64,000 nt of DNA from Phaeosaccion multiseriatum (taxonomy: Eukaryota > Ochrophyta, other classes). Below the pieces are notes generated by a model. It ran no database searches and was not told the DNA's origin. It was given only the letters and a program-made list of their open reading frames with translations. The position numbers and the translations under genes are program-made. The stretch spans positions 558,001 through 622,000 of the forward strand of contig OZ218952.1 of NCBI GenBank assembly GCA_965112735.1. The letters are read 5' to 3'. Below are positions 56,501-64,000 of the stretch, one piece after another. The first letter of the stretch is position 1, and the number at the start of each line of letters is the position of its first letter.

Positions 56501-59500
56501 CGTATGCTTACTGGTGAGCGCACTCACCACACGCTACTGCGTTGCTCTCCTCTCCCCACGCCTCTGCCTCCGTGGTGCCGCCCTCAAGGCATGAACTACT
56601 TCCCCAACGGCCAGGAGCTATCGCGTGTGCCTCTTGCGCCAGTGCTCAAGGCCCCAGATCATGTCAACCTGTGAGTAAAAGGCCGGTAAAGCCAGTGACC
56701 AGGCATGCCCATATGCCTGTGGTTCTGTTTGCCCATCCGTATGCCTGCTGAAGCATTCCCTCATTGTGACTCTTCCTCGCTTGTGGTTTGGCGGCGACGA
56801 GTCTTGCGTTTCCCCATCCATCTCTTAGAGAGAAGGTGTGAAGGAAAGGGGGGGGAGAGAGAGAGATGGAGAGAGAGGGAGAGGGAGGGAGGGAGAGAGG
56901 GGGGGGGGGGGGGGAGGGAGACAGAGAGAGTCTCACCTATACTCCACACTATTGCTGACGACGATGCTTCCCCCTCTGACTGGCCCCTTCTCTTGACCAA
57001 CACCGCGGGCACACGGACTGCAGGAAGAGCCCCAACATCCCCTTCGAAGCTCGCGTCTTGAAGACCACTTCCCAGGACATCGCCTCCTCGTTCCACAACA
57101 CGACCAAGTCCAGCGGAGTGTCCGCAGCTGAGTCCAGCACCAAGTCCTGGGGAGCAAGCGCCAGTGTCTCCGGTTGGGGTTCGAAAGTTAGTTCTTCGCA
57201 TTCGAGTACCAGCACCAACAGCACGTCGAGAGCTGAACAGCGGCAAGCCGCACGGAAGACCGCGCATGAATCCAAGACTAACACCGCAACGGTGATCGAA
57301 TACATCAGTTGAGTGAGGAGTGTTGCTTGCTTGTGGGGTTTGAAGAAAGTTGAAGGTGTCTCTGGTGTGAACTCGCTCTCTATCCTGAGGGGCAAGAGTG
57401 GTACTCCCCCCCCCACCCTCCCCCTTGTCAGTCAGCGTATATTCCTGACTCGTCCCCTTCTCTCTTTCTCTGTGCCCACCTTCTCTGCAATCCTCCTGCC
57501 GTATCACCAACTGCTCTACTTGCTGTGTGCTTTGAATTTGAAGTCTGCCCTATGAAGTCCTTCCGCATTCCTTTCGACGAGATGCGAGTGACCGATGAAG
57601 CGCTAGAGGCGGCAGCGAAAGTCGATTCGTTAGTCCAGGGATACCACTTTATTGACACCTTTGGGTCGCACTTAAGGTAAGCATGTTGGTTGTACACGAG
57701 CGTACGGTGAAACAAGCAAGTGTAAAGAGTTTGTGTGAGTGTTCTGTGGGTGGTCTGGAGCCTTCACATCCCACCCAAGGGCATTTTAATCTTGCTTCTT
57801 AGACTCTTAGTTGCTCCGGAGCCTCTGTCACGTCAATGTTGTCCACATCCCCAACACGATTTCCGCCCTACCCCTTTCCACCCTGTCGACCCCAACCACC
57901 ACCCCCACCTGCAGCGACGCTACTCAGATGATGGGCGGGGCATTCTTCCACACAACAACGATGACCACCCATAGCGAGGTGAGGGAGAACAAGAGAGAGA
58001 GAGCTCGGAGAGAGAGCAAGAGAGAGAGAGAGGGAGAAGGAGAGAGCCAGAGAAAGAGAAAGAGGGAAGAAAAAGCCTTCGTAGCAAGTATCTGCCCGTC
58101 CCCTGCCTGCATCTGACACGTACTCTCGCCCACTGCCTGGTCAACCAACCGTCCAACCATCCGTCCGTCCCGCCAGGTCGACTCCTCCGAGCTGATGAAG
58201 GCCGCTGCTGAGCAGTCCTCTGCAAGCAAGGCCAAGGCACAGAAAACGGAGGCATCGGTCTCAGGAGGGGGCTGGGGCATTACTGCTTCCGTTTCGGCGA
58301 GCTTTGGCAGTGCTTCTAGCTCTGGGACCAAGAAGATGAACAGCACTGCCGATGCGATCGGGAATGATGAGAGGAATTCAGAAGCCGTGTACACGACCTA
58401 CGTCCGAGTGAGTATTATCTGTCTCTCCCTTCTCTCTCTTGCCCTCTCTTGCTCCTCTCTCTTGCTCTGTCTCTCTCTTGCTCCCTCCCTCTTGCTCTGT
58501 CTCTCTCTCTCTCCCTCTCCTGCTCCCTCCCTTCCTCCCCTCTTGCTCTCTCTCCGTCTCGATCTTTCTCTCTCTCCCTCCCCCCCTGCCTTGCTCTCTC
58601 CCCGCCATAGTCTGCCGTTCTTGTAGAAGGGCGGGTGTGGGTCGTCCGACGTCCTTGCTGGCTTGTTCCCGATTCTCACCGCGCCCATCCTTGCATGCTC
58701 TGCCCCTCTGTCTACACCTCTTGCTTGTTGCCCGCTCTCTGCTCTGGGCGCTCCTTTCAGTCCCTCGGGCCCAACGCACCAACGGCGACGACGTTCGCAC
58801 AGTCTCTCTTCTCCGACAATTCGACTTGGGCTATCATCGACAGAGGCCCGTTGTCTGCGCTCGTGACAATCGACGACATTCTTCGCAAAGGTAGGTGAAG
58901 GGCCTTTTGCGTCCTCGCTCTCTCTCTCCCTACGTGTATGAGAAAGAGAGAGAGAAGCCTAGAGAGAGAGTAGAAACAGAGAGAAGAGAGAGAGAGCAAG
59001 AGAGAGAGAGCGAGGTATCTAGATTCCTGTATCTACATTCCTGTACGATGATACGCTCTTTGTCGACGACCCCCTTCCCCGTCTTTTGTGTTCTCACTCC
59101 TTCCTCCCTTCGTACCGCCCCGGAACCTTGTCCTCTTGAATCTCCCTTTCTTTACCCACAGACCTCCAAGAGCACAACATCCCCGAGCAGTCTATTCGGT
59201 GGATCCAGGCAGCCCGCGAGTCCAGAGCGAGAGCGTGGATGTCCCTGATCCATGAGTTCGATCTCGTGCCCCTCGCCCTGCGAGAGGTGATCAGCAGCAA
59301 CGCACCGCAGCGAAGTAATCAGCACGGCCTACTCAAGCTGGTACTCCAGCTCATCACGCTGGGGCCCCTTGCAACTCCAGATCGGGTCGACGATGTGGCG
59401 GAGAGGTCTCATCTCGCCCACGCGGTGGTGGATGCTCTTACGCAAGCCGCGGAAGCGCAGCAGGAACTTCCTTCTTCCGATGCTGAGGGTCCGGACTTTC

Positions 59501-60801
59501 TTGATGACGTCAGTGCCCGGCTTGCTGACTTGAGTGGCGAGGTGGGGGGCCTTGTGGAGCTGGCCGATGACAAAAATCTCATCGGGCTGATCAGGGGAAT
59601 GCGCACAACATCTGAGGGCTGGAGCCGATTTGAGGCGGATTTGAATCTGCGCGGTCCGACACTCGTCCTCAACGTCCTCGAGCCTCTGGCAATGGAGCTG
59701 CAACTTCAATCGCAGCTTGCCAACCTCCAGCTGTTTTACGACTCTATGGACATGAAGAGCTGGGACGCCAAGTATGCTGCAGGTTGGGAGCAGCTGACGG
59801 AGGACGATTATCTTTCCGGCAAGAAAATGGAGGGTGTGACGTTCAGTGCCACAGGGATTGTAACCCATCTACGCTTCGGGCCCGTCAGCGGATCACCGGC
59901 AGAACGCGCTCCCCGTCTGACAGCAGCGCTGCCCAGGTTCAAAACCGGACACTTCTCTGCTCTCACGAGCTTGGTCTTGAGTCAGCTCGGCATGGGGGGG
60001 ACTCTGGAGGAGAGCGGCATCTTTTCTGTGCTGACGCAACTCACCGAACTGGACCTGAGCTCGAACAAGCTCACGGGGGGCGTACCAAGCCCCAAGAACC
60101 TGCCACGACTCAAGATTCTCAACCTTTCCGAGAACCTGCTCGATCTTGGCATTCACCCTGATGTGTGGAAGCACAAGCTTCTGGAGGACGTGAATCTTAG
60201 CCGAAACCATCTCGGGGGGGAAGTCATGCAGGGCATCAGTATGCCGAGTGTGGTCCGTATCGATCTCAGCTTTAATTTCAGGGGGTGGACGTGGGATGCG
60301 AGCTACACACCTCCAACCTTCGACCAGCTCGAAAATCTCGACGGGGAACCCTATGGGGAGGCCAAGGGGTACCCACGCCATCCAGTAGCTGGTCACTACT
60401 ACAGGAACAACGGCACTTTCAGGGGGAAGTTCTCGGACAACTGGGCTTTGCACCATGACCCCTTCGGCCGATGCGCCCGGCTACTGACCATTGACCTACA
60501 ATACTGCGGCTGGTGCGACTTGTTCGTGACGCGAAACTTTCATACGACTACCGGCAGCAAGATTTCCAAAGGTGTACACAGCGTCGTGGGTCCTCGGCGG
60601 TACCACCTCAAAGGCGTGCAGGACTACAAGATAAGAAGGATGCAGGGGACGCAAAAGACGCCTGCTAGGCACGTGTTGGTGAGGACAGATCTCGATTGGA
60701 GACTTGGTCCAGACAGCCCGGGCGAAGAGCATCTGAGCGTTGCAGGTACAGACGTACCGGATTGGGCAAAGAAGTTGGATCGTTATGGTTCAAGCGCTTA
60801 G
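51799..60801 (+). CDS. MACPF-domain protein with C-terminal leucine-rich repeats (two frame disruptions)
   Basis: Exons supported by splice signals and phase: 51799-52679, 53027-53178, 53562-54585, 55342-55682, 56025-56196, 56589-56670, 57024-57307, 57544-57676, 57915-57978, 58177-58407, 58761-58890 and 59162-60801. The first ATG in frame is 51799. The N-terminal ~600 residues match nothing I recognise. A coiled coil (about 55470-55680) precedes a MACPF/CDC-type pore-forming domain, recognised by the order MNYFPNGQEL, the Ser/Thr-rich membrane-insertion-like segments of exons 7 and 10, and YHFIDTFGSHL followed by MMGGAFF (the 'Y-x3-[FY]G-[TS]H ... GG' signature). Exon 12 ends with three to four LRRs (LTELDLSSNKLTG, LKILNLSENLL). 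MACPF proteins form oligomeric membrane pores in immunity, attack or development. Exon 3 and exon 4 each contain one 1-nt frame break (see findings), so the gene may be a pseudogene or the assembly may have errors. Confidence 0.72.
54594..54786. repeat. GTGA/GGGA repeats after a splice donor
   Basis: GTGAGTGA and GGGAGGGG repeats that start a few bases after the donor at 54586 and fill the 5' part of the intron. The 3' part of the same intron (about 54890-55280) is complementary in style (CACTCACTC). Confidence 0.9.
56455..56478. repeat. (AT)n microsatellite in an intron
   Basis: AT repeat in the MACPF-LRR gene intron between exons at 56025 and 56589. Confidence 0.93.
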
Positions 60802-60868
60802 GAGCAGCGTTGAAGTGCTGCCGGGGGGGGGCGGGGGCGGGGCTATTGTCGTTGGTCTTTGAAGTTCG

Positions 60869-61762
60869 GATGGGTGGGGACGAAGCAATGGGCATACGGG
60901 ATGGCAGTGCACGGCGTTTAGTAGTGAAGACGAAGGAGTTGCGCCTGCGCTGGGAGACTCCTCGCCACCAGTTTGGGGGTGTGAGTTTGCTTGGTCACTT
61001 AGTAGCATTGGGAGGAGCGATGGGTGTCGGGGTTAGTGTGTAGTAGGTAATTGGGGTCGGTGGGGACGAAGCAGTGGGCATCACGGGATGGCAGTGCGAC
61101 GAATTAAGGAGCTGCGCCCACGTTTGGAGCCTTCTCAACACCGTCTCGGGGTGTAGTAGTTGTAGCATCGGAGTAGGGTGAGTTTAGCTTGTGGGGGGGG
61201 GGGGGGCTTTAGGCACACTCTCGGATGATGGGGAGGAGCAGTGGGCATGGCAGTGCACGGTGGTTAGTGGGGACGGATTAAGGAGCTGCGCCCACGTTTG
61301 GAGCCTTCTCAACACCGTCTCGGGGTGCAGTAGTTGTAGCATCGGAGTAGGGTGAGTTTAGCTTGTGGGGGGGGGGGCGTTAGGCACTCTCGGATGGTGG
61401 GGAGAAGCAGTGGGCATCAGGGGATGGCAGTGCACGGTGGTTAGTGGGGACGAATTAAGGAGCTGCGCCCACGTTTGGAGCCTTCTCAACACCGCCTCGG
61501 GGTGCAGTAGTTGTAGCATCGGAGTAGGGTGAGTTTAGCTTGTGGGGGGGGGGCGTTAGGCACTCTCGGATGGTGGGGAGAAGCAGTGGGCATCAGGGGA
61601 TGGCAGTGCACGGTGGTTAGTGGGGACGAATTAAGGAGCTGCGCCCACGTTTGGAGCCTTCTCAACACCGCCCCGGGGTGTAGTAGTTGTAGCATCGGAG
61701 TAGGGTGAGTTTAGTGTGTGGGGGGTAAGGGAATTTCGGATGGTGGGGGGAAGCAGTGGCTC
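60869..61762. repeat. Satellite-like tandem array, ~176-bp unit, about five copies
   Basis: The landmark GGAGCTGCGCCCACG recurs at 61108, 61282, 61459 and 61635 (spacings 174, 177, 176), with a diverged copy near 60936. Units share GGATGGCAGTGCACGGTGG, a G8-G14 run of variable length and GTAGTTGTAGCATCGGAGTA. The array begins 68 bp after the MACPF-LRR stop codon. Confidence 0.93.
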
Positions 61763-62433
61763 ACGCCACGACTCCTTTCCTCGAATTGTAGTATTAACCT
61801 TTAAGAGAGGAGAGAAGTGCTTTTTTTGGAGAAAGGCTGGCTGATAAAATGTGCCCTTCCTCTGGCCCTACTACCTCGGCCTCTACCGCCTACCGCGACC
61901 CCAGCCCCCTCCACCCCTCTCCAGCAGCCGCCGCTCCTTGCTTGTTGTCCGTCATCGCGCCACTCTCCATTGTTGACTTGGCTGCGGGCGGCATGGACCG
62001 AGCGAGGCAGTGTGTGCTTGGGTCCTCCTCGAAGCCTCTCTCTCAACTCCGTGCGGAACCGGAAACAAGCGCTCTTGTCTCAGGCTGGCTTTCTTGCCTT
62101 ATTTCCCTCCCTGGTGTAAATTAATGAGAAGACGCGCTTCTCTCTCTTTTCTAGACTGATAAACTAATACTATTGTATCTACTGCAAACGCGCGCCTCAC
62201 AGTTTTCTAACACTGACCGAGCCGACCTGTCGGGGCCCAGCCACATGTTAGCCTCCGAGCCAAGGGCAGTGACGACCCTTCCCGGAACAGCTCTCAGTAG
62301 CCACCTAGTGGCCTACCGGTCACTCCAAGTTGTCTAAGATGTGCGTAAAGAGCTGATCAAGTGGATATGTATTTAATTGACGTTGCTAAGGTCCAATACC
62401 ACTCCCTTGCTTATGTCCTTACACTGTCCTTAC

Positions 62434-62632
62434 TCTTGCCTCAATGTCCTGTATGCCCTTGCCTTTATCCCTTTTGCCTCCTACACGGCCTTGTCACTTC
62501 CCTTTGCCCCCTACACGGCCTCATCACTCCCCTTGCTTTGCCCTCCTACACGGCCTCGTCACTGAACGATAACCACCCGCCCACTGTCCTGAATTAGATC
62601 GATACCAATTGTCGATGTCCTGCCCATACACT
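62434..62632 (+). repeat. Dispersed repeat, copy B
   Basis: Homologous to 41324-41498 in the same orientation, with one extra CCTACACGGCC unit and scattered substitutions. Confidence 0.85.
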
Positions 62633-62911
62633 TACATATGCCGCCCCTCTGAAGACCCTGCTCACTCCGTTGAGCACCCTGACCCATTCGCTAACTACGC
62701 CCTGACCCCTCTGTTATTCACCTTCTCCAACAAAACCCAAAACTCCTTCTGTTGGGAGTCTACCCCATACTTGACCCTTTCCAAGACCACTCGCATTGCA
62801 CCACCGTCCTCCGCGAAGAAAACCTGTTCCACCTTGTCCTGTTGCCCCCCATTCAACTACCTGCTGTGTTGTCCCCTTTCCGCCCCTCGTTCTCTGGTGT
62901 GTCCTTTGCTC

Positions 62912-63063
62912 TTCCTCGTTCTCTGTTGTTTCCTCTTTTCCGCCCTCGGTCTCTGCTGTGTCCTCTTCTCCGCCCTCGGTCTCGGCTGTGTCCTCTTCTC
63001 CGCCCCCGGTCTCTGCTGTGTCCTCTTCTCCGCCCTCGGTCTCTGCTGTGTCCTCTTCTCCGC
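62912..63063. repeat. 30-bp minisatellite, about five copies
   Basis: Unit close to GCCCTCGGTCTCTGCTGTGT followed by CCTCTTCTCC. The last four copies are almost identical. Confidence 0.93.
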
Positions 63064-63542
63064 CGGGCGGGAGCCCCGTGAAGGTCCTTGCAGTGCACTC
63101 AAAGGAGACCGTGACGGACAGCTAGTCCCCAACGTATCCACTCACCCTCCGTCTCCTCGCTGCACAGTGTAGCGGTGCCACTGCCGGGGGAGTAGCAAGC
63201 GCGCGTGGGGAGCAGCAGGAAGGTCACAGGCGGGGGGGGGGGGGCGACTGCTCGAGAGTCACAGCCCCAGGCACTGCCGAGGCGTAGAGAAGAGTCTTCC
63301 GTGAAAGGTTCCGTCAGGGGGTGGGGCGTGGGAGAGGGAGCCTTCTCGGCAGGCGGTGGGCGGCGGGCAGCGAGCCTGATGGTCTTGGGGGGGAGTTGCA
63401 CATCGAATGCCCACAATCGCTGCCTTGACTGCTGGCAGCAGCAGCAGCAGCAGTAGCAGCAGCGGCGCGTTTCTTGGGCTTGTGTGTCGGCGCCTTGCTC
63501 CTGGGCCTTTTGCTTTGGTAGCATTGCTTCTGCCCCTCCTCC

Positions 63543-63948
63543 TTAGCCAGGTTTCTCCGCGATGAAGTCGAGTACCTCCTGATGGGCAGCCTTGATGCCG
63601 GGAAGAAAGGAAGCGCACACGGCCGCCGACTGGCCAGCCTGCACAGCAAGCAAGAGAGGGAGGGGAGGAGGGGAGGGTGAGTACGGCGTGGGGGCGAAGG
63701 GCACGCACACTCGTTTAAGCTTCCCGAGCCCTAACATTGCTTTGCAGGCGGTTTCATCTCCGTTCTCGCTCACCTTCGCCGCCTCCTCCAGCAGCCTCGC
63801 CTGGTTGGCCAGTCTCTCGGCATAGAAGGTTCCCGCCTGCCCCTTGACGAGGTGCGCGGCCTTCATCACTTGGTGGGCCGCTTCCGCATCGCCTTCATTG
63901 AGGCAGTAGGTGGAGACTGCGGAGACGACAGAGTCCAAAGACGCCTTG
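63543..63948 (-). CDS. HPt (histidine phosphotransfer) protein, 3' part; gene continues off right edge
   Basis: Two minus-strand exons (63948-63774 and 63638-63543) joined in phase 0; an acceptor at 63949 shows that the 5' part is outside the window. The encoded helices carry AAHLVKGQAGTFYAERLANQ, with the phospho-accepting His in 'AHxxKGxA', and a final helix IKAAHQEVLDFIAEK, as in four-helix-bundle HPt domains. Such proteins accept phosphate from a hybrid kinase receiver and pass it to a response regulator. The CHASE hybrid kinase at 6.6 kb is a candidate upstream partner. The length of the visible part fits one HPt domain. Confidence 0.82.
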
Positions 63949-64000
63949 CTGCAAACGGCAAAGAGAGCAGTCACTTGTGGGGGGAGCCGCTTCGAGAGCA

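Larger units (their letters stand above)
61763..63542. other. Intergenic region with dispersed and tandem repeats
   Basis: No gene is seen between the satellite and the HPt gene stop. It holds dispersed repeat copy B (62434-62632), a 30-bp minisatellite (62912-63063) and a CAG/CTG run (63438-63465). Open frames here follow the repeats. Confidence 0.6.

Noticed and set aside
41324-62632. The dispersed repeat pair as LTRs of one giant retroelement
   Set aside because: No TG...CA ends, primer-binding site, or gag-pol between them. The copies differ in length and unit number, and the interval contains a host-like gene and a separate DNA transposon.

Overview
The window looks like nuclear DNA from a GC-rich, intron-containing eukaryotic microbe. 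The evidence is GT-AG introns in nearly every gene, long low-complexity Ser/Gly/Glu/Gln tracts inside proteins, and extreme density of microsatellites (GGA, GAA, CCCT, CCCCT, GTGA, CA/GT). A CHASE-type hybrid histidine kinase and an HPt phosphotransfer protein occur with FAM135-, CTC1- and OSCA-like genes. An alga, perhaps a stramenopile, fits best, but the taxon cannot be fixed from this sequence alone. For five spliced genes (CTC1-like, kinase-DEP, FAM135-like, methyltransferase-TPR and the C48 protease) I could choose GT-AG exons by hand whose phases agree from start to stop.

Left part (1-40,983), apparently ordinary host genes: a purine repeat block (1-720); an OSCA/TMEM63-like membrane protein (minus, running off the left edge); a single-exon CHASE hybrid histidine kinase (plus); an 11-exon CTC1-like telomere OB-fold protein (plus); a protein kinase fused to two DEP domains (plus); a FAM135/DUF676 lipase-like protein (minus); and a methyltransferase-TPR protein of 13 exons (minus).

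Middle part (about 41-52 kb), a repeat-rich accessory zone: a dispersed repeat copy, minisatellites, an ankyrin-like exon, a probable reverse-transcriptase tail, and then the main discovery. This is an 8,389-bp DNA element at 43,310-51,698 with perfect 31-bp terminal inverted repeats, a 6-bp target-site duplication (ATACAA), subterminal repeat arrays and a 20-bp-arm palindrome. It carries divergent genes: an RS-rich protein with an Ulp1/C48-type cysteine protease domain, and a long transposase-like protein with NHL-like repeats and a C-terminal PHD finger. The second gene contains one frame break. I cannot assign the element to a named superfamily.

Right part (51.8-64 kb): a MACPF-leucine-rich-repeat gene begins 100 bp beyond the element's right end and carries two single-base frame disruptions. 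It is followed by a ~176-bp satellite array, a second copy of the dispersed repeat, a 30-bp minisatellite, and the 3' part of an HPt phosphotransfer gene (minus, running off the right edge). The histidine kinase at 6.6 kb and the HPt protein at 63.5 kb are the two halves of a classical multistep phosphorelay, though nothing here shows that they partner each other.
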